Positions 43,201 through 52,723 of a stretch of 64,000 nt of DNA are shown here, one piece after another. The stretch is from NCBI RefSeq assembly GCF_001676705.1, contig NZ_CP016170.1:4154001-4218000 (forward strand), in the 5' to 3' direction. The notes beneath the pieces were generated by a model. It was given only the letters and a program-made list of their open reading frames with translations, made no database searches and was not told the DNA's origin. Numbering within the stretch: position 1 is the stretch's first letter; each line of letters starts with the position of its first letter. This DNA comes from Bordetella bronchialis. Lineage in GTDB: Bacteria; Pseudomonadota; Gammaproteobacteria; Burkholderiales; Burkholderiaceae_B. Both the position numbers and the translations under genes were made by a program.

Positions 43201-43352
43201 CCGTCCATCACGTGGGCATCCCCATACACTGGGGTTTCGTCGGCCTCGCCAAGCCCGGCTATCTGGCGAACACGCTGACGCCTTTCGTGGGCGACGGCAA
43301 TTCGCAGACACCGGAATTCAAGTCCTTCCTGGTGAAGGTGGAAAGAGCCTAG
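40284..43352 (+). CDS. fdnG: Formate dehydrogenase major subunit, selenocysteine-containing
   Basis: Periplasmic catalytic subunit oxidising formate to CO2 at a molybdenum-bis-MGD centre. One reading frame of 1,022 residues interrupted by TGA at 40872-40874 (codon 197), read as selenocysteine: the context NQARV-U-HGPTVAGLAPTFGRGAMTNHW matches FdnG/FdoG exactly at that place. Twin-arginine signal NRRQFFKVTG (residues 5-14); 4Fe-4S cysteines in TCPYCSVACG...CPKG (about 53-95). Length fits E. coli FdnG (1,015). AGGGAGAG precedes the ATG. First gene of fdnGHI-fdhE-selAB. Gene callers would split it in two. Confidence 0.96.
40872..40904 (+). promoter_or_regulatory. UGA selenocysteine codon and SECIS hairpin of fdnG
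   Basis: After the in-frame TGA, bases 40885-40904 fold as CGG-U-GGCA / GGTCT loop / TGCC-CCG. This is a seven-pair stem with a bulged U at 40888 and loop GGUCU, the two features SelB recognises in E. coli fdhF and fdnG elements. The loop starts 18 bases after the UGA. Confidence 0.88.
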
Positions 43353-43361
43353 GAGCGAGCG

Positions 43362-44318
43362 ATGAGTATGCAATCCCTGGATATCAAACGCCGCTCGGCC
43401 ACCACCACGCCGCCCCCGGGTGTCCGTGAACCGGTCACCGGCAGCGTCGCCAAGCTGATCGACGTCAGCAAGTGCATAGGCTGCAAGGCCTGCCAGAGCG
43501 CCTGTATGGAGTGGAACGACCTGCGCGACGTGGTGGGCGAGGCCGTCGGCGTCTACGACAACCCCGCGGACCTGACGGAACATTCCTGGACCGTCATGCG
43601 CTTCTCGGAATACGAGAATCCCAAGGGTGACCTGGAGTGGCTGATCCGCAAGGACGGCTGCATGCATTGCGAGGACCCGGGCTGCCTGAAGGCCTGTCCG
43701 TCGCCGGGCGCCATCGTGCAGTACACCAATGGCATCGTGGACTTCCACGAGGAAAACTGCATAGGCTGCGGCTACTGCATTACCGGGTGCCCGTTCAACG
43801 TGCCGCGCATTTCCAAGCAGGACCACAAGGCCTACAAGTGCACGCTGTGTTCCGACCGCGTGGCCGTCGGCCAGGAGCCGGCCTGCGTGAAGACCTGTCC
43901 CACCGGCGCCATCGTCTTCGGCACCAAAGAGGACATGAAGCAGCACGCCGCCGAACGCATCGAGGACCTGAAATCCCGCGGCTTCGACCAGGCCGGCCTG
44001 TACGACCCGGCGGGGGTGGGCGGTACGCACGTCATGTACGTGCTGCATCACGCCGACCAGCCCGGCCTGTATCACGGCCTGCCGGACAATCCCTCCATCA
44101 GCCCCATGGTGGCGCTATGGAAAGGGATCGCCAAGCCCCTGGGATTGGCCGCGGTCGCCCTGACGGCGCTGGCCGGCTTCTTCCATTACATCCGCGTGGG
44201 GCCGAACGAAGTCACCGAGGAAGACGAACGCAACGCCGAATCCATGCCCGCGCAGGACAGTGACGCGCAGCGTGGCAGGACAGGCACCGGACAGGAGGCG
44301 CCTCATGAAAGACCATGA
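43362..44318 (+). CDS. fdnH: Formate dehydrogenase iron-sulfur subunit
   Basis: 318 aa electron-transfer subunit with four 4Fe-4S clusters: [11 protein letters not shown] (about residue 38), [13 protein letters not shown] (100), [11 protein letters not shown] (131), and [12 protein letters not shown] (158-180). A single C-terminal transmembrane helix (about 250-275, [18 protein letters not shown]) anchors it on the periplasmic side. AGGAGCGAG lies 5 bases upstream of the ATG, 9 bases after the fdnG stop. The end overlaps fdnI by 14 bases. Confidence 0.95.
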   Translation: MSMQSLDIKRRSATTTPPPGVREPVTGSVAKLIDVSKCIGCKACQSACMEWNDLRDVVGEAVGVYDNPADLTEHSWTVMRFSEYENPKGDLEWLIRKDGCMHCEDPGCLKACPSPGAIVQYTNGIVDFHEENCIGCGYCITGCPFNVPRISKQDHKAYKCTLCSDRVAVGQEPACVKTCPTGAIVFGTKEDMKQHAAERIEDLKSRGFDQAGLYDPAGVGGTHVMYVLHHADQPGLYHGLPDNPSISPMVALWKGIAKPLGLAAVALTALAGFFHYIRVGPNEVTEEDERNAESMPAQDSDAQRGRTGTGQEAPHERP

Positions 44319-44961
44319 ATCCGTACGGGACGGCCATCGCCTGATCGAGCGCTATACACCGGGCCAGCGCACGAACCACTGGCTTATCGCCATCACCTTC
44401 GTGCTGCTGGCGCTGTCCGGGCTGGCGCTGTTCCATCCCGCGATGTTCTGGTTGACCAATCTGTTCGGCGGCGGCCCGTGGACGCGCATCCTGCATCCCT
44501 TCGTCGGTATCGTCATGTTCCTGTGCTTCGCGCTGTTCGCGGCGCACATGTGGCGGCACAACAAGATGGACGCGCGCGACCGCGAATGGCTCAGGCGCGG
44601 CCGCGATGTGGTCAACAACCGGGAAGACCGCCTGCCCGAGGTCGGCCGCTACAACGCCGGCCAGAAGCTGCTGTACTACGTGCTGATCGCCTGCATGATC
44701 GGGCTGCTGCTGAGCGGCATCGTCATCTGGCGGCAGTATTTTTCCTTCTATTTCCCCATCGGGGTTATCCGCGCGGCCTCGGTCGTCCACGCGATTTGTG
44801 GTCTGGTGATGATTTGCGCGATCATTGTGCATATCTACGCCGCCATCTGGGTCAAGGGCTCCTTCGGCGCGATGGTGCGCGGCACCGTCACCTGGGGTTG
44901 GGCCTGGAAGCATCACCGCGCCTGGTTCCGCGATATCCGCAAGGAGCCGGCGGGCAAATAG
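44305..44961 (+). CDS. fdnI: Formate dehydrogenase cytochrome b556 subunit
   Basis: 218 aa (E. coli FdnI 217). Four membrane helices; haem b histidines lie in [21 protein letters not shown] near residue 23, [10 protein letters not shown] near 72 and [21 protein letters not shown] near 160. Passes electrons from FdnH to quinone. Start at 44305 has GGAGG 6 bases upstream and overlaps the fdnH end, indicating coupling. Confidence 0.94.
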   Translation: MKDHESVRDGHRLIERYTPGQRTNHWLIAITFVLLALSGLALFHPAMFWLTNLFGGGPWTRILHPFVGIVMFLCFALFAAHMWRHNKMDARDREWLRRGRDVVNNREDRLPEVGRYNAGQKLLYYVLIACMIGLLLSGIVIWRQYFSFYFPIGVIRAASVVHAICGLVMICAIIVHIYAAIWVKGSFGAMVRGTVTWGWAWKHHRAWFRDIRKEPAGK

Positions 44962-45172
44962 CGGCGGGCTGATCCAGGCCGACCGGCGGCTGTCCCGGCG
45001 TCATCCCCGGGGCAGCCGTTTTGTCATCCGTTTGCTGTCGATGCCGGACGACGATGGCCGGTGGCGGTACGGTGCGATGACGATGGCCGTGCGGTACGGT
45101 GCACATTGCGGCCGGGCCGGCCGCGCGAGCGCCACAGCCGGCCGTGCCGGAAGTTCTTCATCGGAGGTTGTT

Positions 45173-46102
45173 TTGCAACGTATTCTTCAACGCGGCGAGA
45201 TCGAGGCGCTGGACCACAACGCCTTGCCGCGGCTGCGGCTGCCCGCGCGGGACAGCGTGTTCGCCGATCGCGCGGCGCGGCTGCGGCAGTTGGCCGAAGA
45301 CAGCCCGGTGGGCGACTATCTGGCGCTGATGGCCACGCTGGCCGACGCCCAGCAGCGTGCCCTGGCCGATTGCGCGACGCCCGCGCCTTCCGCCGAGCGT
45401 ATCGGCCTGGCGCAGGCGCACGGCATGCCGCCCCTGCAAGCAATGGGTTGGCCGCGCGATTCCGCCTGGCGCGACGTGCTGCGCCGGCTGCTGGACGACG
45501 TGGCGGCCGCGCCCGCGGTCCCGCCGGAGGCCGTGCAGGCATGCGGCGCGCTCCGCCGCGCGCTGGATGAAGACCCCGCCGCGATCGAGCAGCTGGCGGA
45601 TGCCGTGCTGGCGGAAAGCCAGGACGGCATCGACGGCGCCGCGGCGCCCTTCGTCATGGGCGCCTTGCAGGTAGTCTGGACGGACATGGCGACGCGCTTC
45701 GATGCCGCCCAGTTGCCGGTAGTCAGCCCCTTCGGCGTCTGCCCGCTATGCGGCAGCCTGCCGGTGGCCAGCGTGGTGCGCATCGGCGGCCAATACCAGG
45801 GCTATCGCTACCTGTGCTGCTCGCTGTGCGCGGCGGAATGGCATATGGTGCGCGTGAAGTGCTCGCATTGCGAATCCACCGAAGGCATCGCGTACCACGG
45901 CGTGGAAGGCGGACCGGAAGCGATCAAGGCGGAATCCTGCGACCGCTGCCGCACCTACCGCAAGATCTTCTACCAGGAAAAGGATGTACGGGTCGAACCG
46001 GTGGCGGACGACCTGGCCAGCCTGGTGCTGGATGTCCTGATGGGTGAAGCGGACTACAGCCGGGCCAGCGGCAACCCCTTGCTGTGGCAGGAAGAGGAAT
46101 AA
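45173..46102 (+). CDS. fdhE: Formate dehydrogenase accessory protein FdhE
   Basis: 309 aa, the same length as E. coli FdhE, which is needed for formate dehydrogenase maturation. Four cysteine pairs bind metal: CPLCGS, CCSLCAAEW, CSHCES, CDRCRT (about residues 187-265). Start is TTG at 45173, with GGAGG five bases upstream; it gives LQRILQRGEIEALD. No good ATG lies nearby, and longer in-frame extensions run into fdnI. Located 211 bases after fdnI and 9 before selA. Confidence 0.88.
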   Translation: MQRILQRGEIEALDHNALPRLRLPARDSVFADRAARLRQLAEDSPVGDYLALMATLADAQQRALADCATPAPSAERIGLAQAHGMPPLQAMGWPRDSAWRDVLRRLLDDVAAAPAVPPEAVQACGALRRALDEDPAAIEQLADAVLAESQDGIDGAAAPFVMGALQVVWTDMATRFDAAQLPVVSPFGVCPLCGSLPVASVVRIGGQYQGYRYLCCSLCAAEWHMVRVKCSHCESTEGIAYHGVEGGPEAIKAESCDRCRTYRKIFYQEKDVRVEPVADDLASLVLDVLMGEADYSRASGNPLLWQEEE

Positions 46103-46111
46103 GGAACACGC

Positions 46112-47587
46112 ATGGCCGGACAGATGGCCGGGCAGCCCCGGCAAGCGGCGACGAGCGATGCCATGCCCGGCGAACCCGGCGCCCTGGCCCGCGCGGCCGA
46201 CATACCGTCGCTGGACCGGCTGCTCAATGCGCCGGCCCTGGCCGCGCTGGCGCCGCGATACGGGCGCACGCAGCTGGTGGCCGCGCTGCGGTCGCACCTG
46301 GATACGCTGCGGCAGGCGGCGCTTGCCGGTACCCTGCCCGGTGCCTCGATCGTCGCCGAAACGGTCGCCGCCCAGGTGCAAGCCGCCCTGGAGGCCGCGG
46401 CGCGCCCCCGCTTGCGTGCCGTGTTCAATCTGACCGGCACCGTGCTGCATACCAACCTGGGCCGCGCGCTGCTGCCCGATGAAGCGGTGGCGGCGGTGGT
46501 GCGCGCGCTGACGGCGCCGGCCAACCTGGAATTCGACCTGGACAGCGGCGGCCGGGGCGATCGCGACGACCTGGTCGAAGGCCTGCTGCGCGAACTCACC
46601 GGCGCCGAAGCCGCCACCGTCGTCAACAACAATGCCGCCGCGGTGCTGCTGATGCTGAACTCGCTGGCCGACCGGCGCGAAGTCGTGGTGTCGCGCGGCG
46701 AATTGGTTGAAATCGGCGGCGCTTTCCGCATCCCCGATGTCATGAAGCGGGCCGGCGCCAGGCTGGTGGAGATCGGCACCACCAATCGCACCCATCCCGC
46801 CGACTACGAAGCCGCCATCGGACCGCGCACCGCCATGCTGATGAAGGTGCATTGCAGCAACTACGCCGTCACCGGCTTCACCCGGAGCGTCGACGTAGGC
46901 CAGGTGGCCCGCATCGCCGGCAAGGCCGGCCTGCCGACGGCGGTGGACCTGGGCAGCGGCACGCTGCTGGACCTGTCGCGCTGGGGCCTGCCCCGCGAGG
47001 ACACCGTGCGGGAGACCGTGGCGGCCGGCGCCGACCTGGTCACTTTCAGCGGCGACAAGCTGCTGGGCGGTCCGCAAGCCGGCCTGATCGTCGGCCGCGC
47101 CGACCTGATCCGCAAGATCAAGAAGAACCCCTTGAAGCGCGCCTTGCGGGTGGGCAAGCTGACGCTGGCCGCGCTGGAACCGGTGCTGGCGCTGTACCGC
47201 GCCCCCGAACTGCTGGCCGACCGGCTCACGACCCTGCGCCTGCTGACCCGTCCGGCCGCCAGCATGCGCGAACAAGCGGAGCGCATGCTGCCGCGCCTGC
47301 GGCATGCCGTGGGCAGCGGCTATGTCGTCGAAGCCGCCGCCATGGCCAGCCAGATCGGCAGCGGCGCCCTGCCGGTGGACCGATTGCCCAGCCATGGCTA
47401 CGCGATCCGGCATGCCGGCACGGGGCGCCCCGGCCGCGCGCTGGAAAAGCTGGAGGCCGCCTTGCGCCGCCTGCCGCGCCCCGTGATCGGCCGCATCGGC
47501 GACAACGCCTTGTGGCTGGACCTGCGTTGCCTGGAGCCCGGCGACGAAGCCGCCTTCCTGGCGCAGCTGGAAGCGCCGTTGGCATGA
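46112..47587 (+). CDS. selA: L-seryl-tRNA(Sec) selenium transferase
   Basis: 491 aa PLP enzyme converting Ser-tRNA(Sec) to Sec-tRNA(Sec) with selenophosphate. [21 protein letters not shown] near residue 105, [11 protein letters not shown], and the PLP-lysine motif [14 protein letters not shown] (K316) are the family marks. AAGGA lies before the ATG. The stop overlaps the selB start (ATGA). The selD gene that would supply selenophosphate is not in the window. Confidence 0.96.
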   Translation: MAGQMAGQPRQAATSDAMPGEPGALARAADIPSLDRLLNAPALAALAPRYGRTQLVAALRSHLDTLRQAALAGTLPGASIVAETVAAQVQAALEAAARPRLRAVFNLTGTVLHTNLGRALLPDEAVAAVVRALTAPANLEFDLDSGGRGDRDDLVEGLLRELTGAEAATVVNNNAAAVLLMLNSLADRREVVVSRGELVEIGGAFRIPDVMKRAGARLVEIGTTNRTHPADYEAAIGPRTAMLMKVHCSNYAVTGFTRSVDVGQVARIAGKAGLPTAVDLGSGTLLDLSRWGLPREDTVRETVAAGADLVTFSGDKLLGGPQAGLIVGRADLIRKIKKNPLKRALRVGKLTLAALEPVLALYRAPELLADRLTTLRLLTRPAASMREQAERMLPRLRHAVGSGYVVEAAAMASQIGSGALPVDRLPSHGYAIRHAGTGRPGRALEKLEAALRRLPRPVIGRIGDNALWLDLRCLEPGDEAAFLAQLEAPLA

Positions 47588-49533
47588 TCGTCGGTACCGC
47601 GGGCCATATCGACCATGGCAAGACCACGCTGGTCCGCGCCCTGACGGGCGTGGATACCGACCGCCTGAAGGAAGAAAAAGCGCGCGGCATTTCCATCGAG
47701 CTCGGATATGCCTACACGCCGCTGCCCAATGGCGACGTGCTGGGCTATATCGACGTGCCCGGCCATGAAAAGCTGGTGCACACCATGGCCGCCGGCGCGG
47801 GCGGCATCGACTTCGGTCTGCTGGTCATCGCCGCCGACGACGGCACGATGCCGCAGACCCGCGAACATCTAGCCATCCTGCAATTGCTGGGCGTGCGCCA
47901 CGGCGCGATCGCGATCACCAAGGTGGACCGCGTGGACGCCGAACGCCTGCGGGCGGTGCGCGCGGAGGTCCAGGCCCTGGCGGCCGGCACCTTCCTGGCC
48001 GAGGCGCCGGTATTCGCCGTCAACGCGACGGCCGGCGCCGACCTGGGCACGCGCGCCTTGCGGGCCTGCCTGGAGAACGCGGCGGCCACCTTGGCCGCGC
48101 GGCCGGATGACGGCCTGTTCAGGCTGGCCGTAGACCGCGTCTTCACCCTGGCCGGCCAGGGCACCGTCGTCACCGGTACCGTGCACGCCGGGCGCGTGCG
48201 GGCCGGGGGCGCCGACGCGGGACCGGATGCGGCCGGCGCACCGGTGCTGATGCCGGCCGGCATCCCCGTGCGCATACGCGGTATCCACGCGCAGAACCGG
48301 CCCAGCCAGGCCGGCCATGCCGGCCAGCGCTGCGCGCTGAACCTGGCCGGCATCGACAAGTCGGCGATCGCCCGCGGCGACTGGATCGCCGATCCCCGCT
48401 GTTTCCAGCCCGCGCGGCACGTCGACGTGGACGTGCGGGTGCTGCCGTCCGCCGATACGGCCCTGACGACCTGGCTGCCCGTGCACGTACACCTGGGCGC
48501 CGCCCACCACATGGCGCACGTCGTGCCCTTGTCCGCGGAGAGGCTGCCGCCGGGCGCGACAGGGCGCGCGCAGCTCGTCTTCGACACGCCGGTCTGCGCC
48601 ATGCCGGGCGACCGCTACATCGTCCGCAACGCGCAAGCCAGCCAGACGCTGGGCGGCGGGCGCGTCCTGGATCCCGACGCGCCGGACCGCCGGCGCCGCA
48701 CGCCGCAGCGCGCCGCATGGCTGTCCGCGATCGCGCATATGCTCGATGGCGGCGGCCTGGATGCGCTGCTCGCGCAGGCCCGCCTGGGCTTGGACGAAAA
48801 CATGCTGATGCGCCTGACCGGGCGTCCATCGGCGGATTTGCCCTTGCCGGAAGACGCCCTGTGGATCCCCTCGCGCGGCGGCGCCGCGCCGCGTACGCTG
48901 ATCTTGCGGGCCCACTGGGAAGGCCTGCGCGCGTCGGTACACGCCGCCCTGGAACGGCTGCATCGGGATGCGCCGGACGAACCGGGCGCAGACGGCGCCC
49001 GCCTGCGCCGCATGGCCTTGCCCGCGCTCGATGAAGCGCCCTGGCAGGCCCTGGTCGCCGACCTGCTGCAGGACGGCACCATCGCACGCAACGGCCCCTG
49101 GCTGCACCTGGCCGGCCATGCCGTCCAGCTGGAAGCCGAGGAAGAAGAACTGGCGCAACGCCTGCTGCCGCTTTTGCATGCGGGCCGCTACGATCCGCCA
49201 TGGGTGCGCGACCTGGCGCGCGGGCTGGGCGTGCCGGAAGACCGGGTGCGCAAGACGCTGCGCAAGCTATTGCGCCGCGGCGATGTCGCGCAGATCGTGC
49301 CGGATCTGTTCTATCACCAGTCCAGCGTGCGGGAACTGGCCGCCTTGATCGCCGGGCTGGCCCGCGATGGCGTGAACGCCGCCCGCTTCCGCGATGCGAC
49401 CGGACTGGGCCGCAAGCGCGCCATACAGATACTGGAATTCTTCGATCGCGTCGGCTACACGCGCCGCCTGCGCGACGTGCACGTGTTGCGCACCGACGGC
49501 GGCGCGCGTCCCTACGGCCCCCCGGCGGACTGA
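47584..49533 (+). CDS. selB: Selenocysteine-specific elongation factor SelB
   Basis: 649 aa GTPase that brings Sec-tRNA(Sec) to UGA codons followed by a SECIS. G1 [19 protein letters not shown] (residues 4-22), G3 DVPGHEKLV near 56, G4 TKVD near 112. Domains II-III follow, then a C-terminal array of winged helices (about residues 370-649, ending [14 protein letters not shown]) that binds the SECIS RNA. ATG overlaps the selA stop by four bases. It should read the fdnG element in this same cluster. Confidence 0.96.
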   Translation: MIVGTAGHIDHGKTTLVRALTGVDTDRLKEEKARGISIELGYAYTPLPNGDVLGYIDVPGHEKLVHTMAAGAGGIDFGLLVIAADDGTMPQTREHLAILQLLGVRHGAIAITKVDRVDAERLRAVRAEVQALAAGTFLAEAPVFAVNATAGADLGTRALRACLENAAATLAARPDDGLFRLAVDRVFTLAGQGTVVTGTVHAGRVRAGGADAGPDAAGAPVLMPAGIPVRIRGIHAQNRPSQAGHAGQRCALNLAGIDKSAIARGDWIADPRCFQPARHVDVDVRVLPSADTALTTWLPVHVHLGAAHHMAHVVPLSAERLPPGATGRAQLVFDTPVCAMPGDRYIVRNAQASQTLGGGRVLDPDAPDRRRRTPQRAAWLSAIAHMLDGGGLDALLAQARLGLDENMLMRLTGRPSADLPLPEDALWIPSRGGAAPRTLILRAHWEGLRASVHAALERLHRDAPDEPGADGARLRRMALPALDEAPWQALVADLLQDGTIARNGPWLHLAGHAVQLEAEEEELAQRLLPLLHAGRYDPPWVRDLARGLGVPEDRVRKTLRKLLRRGDVAQIVPDLFYHQSSVRELAALIAGLARDGVNAARFRDATGLGRKRAIQILEFFDRVGYTRRLRDVHVLRTDGGARPYGPPAD

Positions 49534-49577
49534 GCGCCGGCCGGCAAGGCCGCTATCCCCTACAATGCTCATCATTC

Positions 49578-49670
49578 GGAAGGCATCCGTGTCCGGTGGC
49601 ACGGCCGGGCTTCAAACCCGGTTGGGGACGTCAGACGTTCCCACGTAGGTTCGACTCCTGCTGCCTTCCG
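49578..49670 (+). tRNA. selC: tRNA-Sec (TCA)
   Basis: 93 bases without CCA. Long acceptor stem GGAAGGCA.../TGCCTTCC with discriminator G, enlarged variable arm (GGGGACGTCAGACGTTCCC), T-loop GGTTCGACTCC, anticodon TCA at 49612-49614 in CTTCAAA. The encoded end reads GCCC where CCA would be, so the CCA tail must be added or corrected enzymatically. TACAAT at 49561 is a likely -10. It lies 44 bases after selB. Confidence 0.95.
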
Positions 49671-49691
49671 CCCAGCCACCGCACGCCGGGG

Positions 49692-50588
49692 TCAAACCGC
49701 CCCGAACCCGTACAGCCGCGCCGGATTGTCCACCAGCACGCGCTTGCGCGTGGCCTCGTCCGGCATCCAGTCCGCCAGCAGGTTCAACAGGATGCCATCG
49801 TCCGGCACATGGGCCGGGTCGTAATAGTTGATGTGCGGCCAATCCGTGCCCCACACGATCTGCTCGCTGTTGGCCTTGAGCAGCGACGTGGCGAAGGGCG
49901 CGATGTCCGGGAACGGCGAGCCCGCCGCGGTATTGCGGTCCGCGCCGGAAATCTTGGTCCAGGCCTTGCCTTCGGCCAGCAGCTTGCACAGGAACTGGAA
50001 GCCCGCGTCGCCGACGCCGCGCGAGGCGTTCATGCGGCCCTGGTGGTCGACCACCAGGGTGACGCCCGACTGCAACAGCGTGGGGGCCATGTCCGGCAGG
50101 TCCGGCGCGTGGATCCAGATCTGCGCGTGCATGCCGCGCGCCTTCAGGCGCGGCGCCAGCGCGACGAAGTCGTCGATGCCGACGCCATTGCGGTAGACCG
50201 CCTTGCCGTCATGCTTGTACAGATTGAAGCGCGCCCCGCGCACCCCCTGTTCGGCCAGGGCGTCCAGGTCCTTGTCCGCGATATCGCCGCGTATCACCGC
50301 CACCGCCCGCAGCCGGTCGGGATAGGCACGCAGGGCCTGCAGGACATTGCGGTTGTCATCCCCCTGCGCGCTCGCCGTCACCAGCACGCCGCGGGTCAGG
50401 CCCAGGCGGTCCAGGTGGGCGATGAAACGCTCGGCGCCGTTCTCCGGCGGGGTGTAGCTGCGGTCCTCGCTCAGCGGAAACTGCGCGTAGGGACCGAATA
50501 CATGGGCGTGCGAGTCGCAGGCGCCACGCGGTACGGCATAGCGCACCGGTGTGGACTCGGCGTGGGGCGGCAAACAGGGTCTGGTCAT
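49692..50588 (-). CDS. Amidohydrolase-family protein (LigI/PDC-hydrolase-like)
   Basis: 298 aa. TIM-barrel amidohydrolase: CDSHAHVFGPYAQFPL (metal-type HxH near residue 27), GVLVTASAQGDDNRNVL, GVRGARFNLYK, LVVDHQGRMNAS, and IVWGTDWPHINYY near 250 match the lactone-hydrolysing 2-pyrone-4,6-dicarboxylate/4-sulfomuconolactone group. Probably hydrolyses a lactone or cyclic acid; exact substrate unknown. Third gene of a minus-strand operon with the Bug protein and the aldolase-like gene. Confidence 0.85.
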   Translation of the reverse strand: MTRPCLPPHAESTPVRYAVPRGACDSHAHVFGPYAQFPLSEDRSYTPPENGAERFIAHLDRLGLTRGVLVTASAQGDDNRNVLQALRAYPDRLRAVAVIRGDIADKDLDALAEQGVRGARFNLYKHDGKAVYRNGVGIDDFVALAPRLKARGMHAQIWIHAPDLPDMAPTLLQSGVTLVVDHQGRMNASRGVGDAGFQFLCKLLAEGKAWTKISGADRNTAAGSPFPDIAPFATSLLKANSEQIVWGTDWPHINYYDPAHVPDDGILLNLLADWMPDEATRKRVLVDNPARLYGFGAV

Positions 50589-50631
50589 GTCTGGTTCGCG
50601 GTTATCGGGTTGGCGGGGCGCGCGGCGACGA

Positions 50632-51630
50632 TCAGCGCGCGTTCTCGGGCTTCAACACGCCGGACGTCAGCAGCGGCTGCAGCTTGGCTTCTTCCTTGGC
50701 GAAGATCTGCGCGGCCTGGTCGATGGTGGAGGGCACCACTTCCGAGCCGATGTTGGCCAGCTGCTTCTGCACTTCGGGGTCGGCGACGGCTTTGGCCAGG
50801 GCATCGTTCAGGACCTGGCGCACTTCCTTCGGCGTTCCCTTGGGCGTCATCAACGCCGAATAGGTGACCATCTCGAAATCGGGCTTGCCCAATTCGGCCA
50901 CGGTCGGCACGTCCGGCAATTGCGCGACGCGCTTGGCCGAGGTCACCGCCAGCGCCGTCAAGGCGCCGTTCTGGATCTGCGGCTGGGAGCTGGTCAGCTG
51001 GTCCACCATGCCGTCGACCTGGTTGCCCAGCAGATCCGCCAGCGCCGGCGCCGAACCCTTGTAGGGAATGGGATTGAGCTTGATGCCGAAGTCCTGTTCC
51101 AGCAGCAGTTCCGCGATGTGGTTGGTCGTGCCCGTGCCGGAATGCGCCACGGCCAGCTCGCCCGGGTGGGCCTTGGCATAGGCGATGAAGCCCTTGAAGT
51201 CCTTGATGCCCTGCTTGTTCTTGGCGTTGACCTCCAGCACGGAAGGCACCACGGCCAGCATGCCGACGGGGTCGAAATCGCCCAGCCTGACTTTGGTGCC
51301 CGGCACCAGCGTGGGGTTGACCACCAGCGGCACGATGGTGGTGGACAGCACGGTATAGCCGTCCGGCGCGGCACGCGCGACGTTGCCCGCGCCGATGGAG
51401 CCCCCGGCCCCGCCGAGGTTCTCCACCACGATGGACTGCTTCAGGTGGCGCGCCATGGCGGTGGTGATGGCGCGCGTGGTGATGTCCAGATTGCCGCCGG
51501 GCGGATAGGGCACGACCAGCCGGATGGGCTTGTCGGGATAGCCCGCAGCGGCCGCGATCCCGGCATGCGTGCCCAGACCCAGGGCAATAACCATCCCCAG
51601 CGCTTTCACAGCGCCTTTGAACTGCTTCAT
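50632..51630 (-). CDS. Bug-family (TctC-type) periplasmic solute-binding protein
   Basis: 332 aa. Sec signal peptide (residues 1-29, ending AAAA-GYPDKP), then IRLVVPYPPGGNLDITTRAI with the Bug pocket, VVENLGGAGGSIGAG, NPIPYKGSAPALADLLG and LPDVPTVAELG. Such proteins bind carboxylates. The matching tctA/tctB membrane genes are absent here, as for many Bug proteins in Bordetella. It is followed at 43 bases by the amidohydrolase gene, so its ligand may be that enzyme's substrate. Confidence 0.93.
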   Translation of the reverse strand: MKQFKGAVKALGMVIALGLGTHAGIAAAAGYPDKPIRLVVPYPPGGNLDITTRAITTAMARHLKQSIVVENLGGAGGSIGAGNVARAAPDGYTVLSTTIVPLVVNPTLVPGTKVRLGDFDPVGMLAVVPSVLEVNAKNKQGIKDFKGFIAYAKAHPGELAVAHSGTGTTNHIAELLLEQDFGIKLNPIPYKGSAPALADLLGNQVDGMVDQLTSSQPQIQNGALTALAVTSAKRVAQLPDVPTVAELGKPDFEMVTYSALMTPKGTPKEVRQVLNDALAKAVADPEVQKQLANIGSEVVPSTIDQAAQIFAKEEAKLQPLLTSGVLKPENAR

Positions 51631-51663
51631 TGAAGTCTCCGAACTTACTGCTTGAAAAAATCG

Positions 51664-52449
51664 TTATGTGCGGTACGAGGGATCCAGGCGGTCCGCCAGG
51701 CGCAGCAGCGCGGGCCATTCCATCTGGCCGTACGGACGCCGCGTGCCAGGCTGGTACTGGTTCCAGGTGGCCTCCACGACTTGCCGGGATACCGGGTTCA
51801 GCGGCGCGTTGCAGGCCATCGCGGCCAGCTGCGCGCGGCAGGACAATTCCAGGCGGTGCATCCAGTTGAACGCTTCGCCGATGGTGCGTCCCACCGTCAG
51901 CAGGCCATGATTGCGCAGGATCAGGGCCTCGTTCTGGCCCAGGTCGCGGCACAGGGATTCCTGCTCGCTCAGGTCCAGCACCACGCCTTCGTAGTCGTGA
52001 TAGCCGATCTTGGCGAAACGCATGGCGGTCTGGTTCAGCGGCAAGAGGCCGCAGGCCAGCGACGACACGGCCATGCCGGCCCAGGTATGGGTGTGGATGA
52101 CACAGTCGACCTCGGGACGCTTTTCGTGGACCGCGCTGTGGATGACGAAGCCGGCCTTGTTCACGCCGTAGGAAAAGTTCGGACCGAAATCGGGCTTGCT
52201 CAGGATGTTGCCGTCATGGTCGATCTTCAGCAGGCTGGATGCCGTGATTTCTTCATAGAGCAGGCCGTAGGCATTGATCAGGAAGGCCCCCGGCTCGCCG
52301 GGCACGCGCAGCGAGATATGGTTGGCGATCATGTCCGACATGCCGTAGTGCGCGACCAGGCGGTAACAGGCCGCCAGGTCCACGCGGGCTTCCCACTCCG
52401 CTTCGGAGCATTTGTCCTTCATCGAAGAAATCTTCAGTTCGTGCTTCAT
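51664..52449 (-). CDS. Class II aldolase/adducin-family protein
   Basis: 261 aa. MSDMIANHISLRVPGEPGAFLINAYGLLYEEITASSLLKID, HSAVHEKRPEVDCVIHTHTWAG (metal-binding HTH near residue 110) and LILRNHGLLTVG (another His) are the zinc-site motifs of class II aldolases and adducin-like decarboxylases. Likely splits or decarboxylates a hydroxy acid. ATG at 52449 has AGGAG 9 bases upstream. First gene of the operon and divergent from iclR. Confidence 0.87.
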   Translation of the reverse strand: MKHELKISSMKDKCSEAEWEARVDLAACYRLVAHYGMSDMIANHISLRVPGEPGAFLINAYGLLYEEITASSLLKIDHDGNILSKPDFGPNFSYGVNKAGFVIHSAVHEKRPEVDCVIHTHTWAGMAVSSLACGLLPLNQTAMRFAKIGYHDYEGVVLDLSEQESLCRDLGQNEALILRNHGLLTVGRTIGEAFNWMHRLELSCRAQLAAMACNAPLNPVSRQVVEATWNQYQPGTRRPYGQMEWPALLRLADRLDPSYRT

Positions 52450-52699
52450 CGTCGCGATCTCCTGGCAGGCATGGCAGCGGGCGCACTGGCGGCTGGCCGC
52501 AGGCCCGCCCTGCCCGTCCGCCCGGACGGGTGTGCGCCAGGATGACGATGTTACGAGGCTTGGCGCCGGTCGGCTTGCTGATTGGAGAATGCGGCGTTTC
52601 CCGCACTTCGATGGTGCACCGCAACGACCGAGGGAAAGTCCGCACAGCGCCGGCCCGTCCGCCGCGCTAGAATGCGCGAATCCCATTTATTGATACCTA

Positions 52700-52716
52700 G
52701 TTCCATATTTTGGAAC
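52700..52716. promoter_or_regulatory. Candidate IclR operator
   Basis: GTTCCA-TATTT-TGGAAC, a perfect six-base inverted repeat just 7 bases before the iclR ATG and on the side facing the aldolase operon. Fits an IclR-family autoregulatory site; not proved. Confidence 0.6.
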
Positions 52717-52723
52717 CTACCCG

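Noticed and set aside
41346..44075. 909-codon antisense open frame over fdnG/fdnH
   Set aside because: Shadow of the formate dehydrogenase genes; no start context or family.
49578..49670. selC as an integration site with attachment repeat and prophage
   Set aside because: No integrase, phage gene or repeated selC 3' end was seen downstream; ordinary metabolic genes follow.
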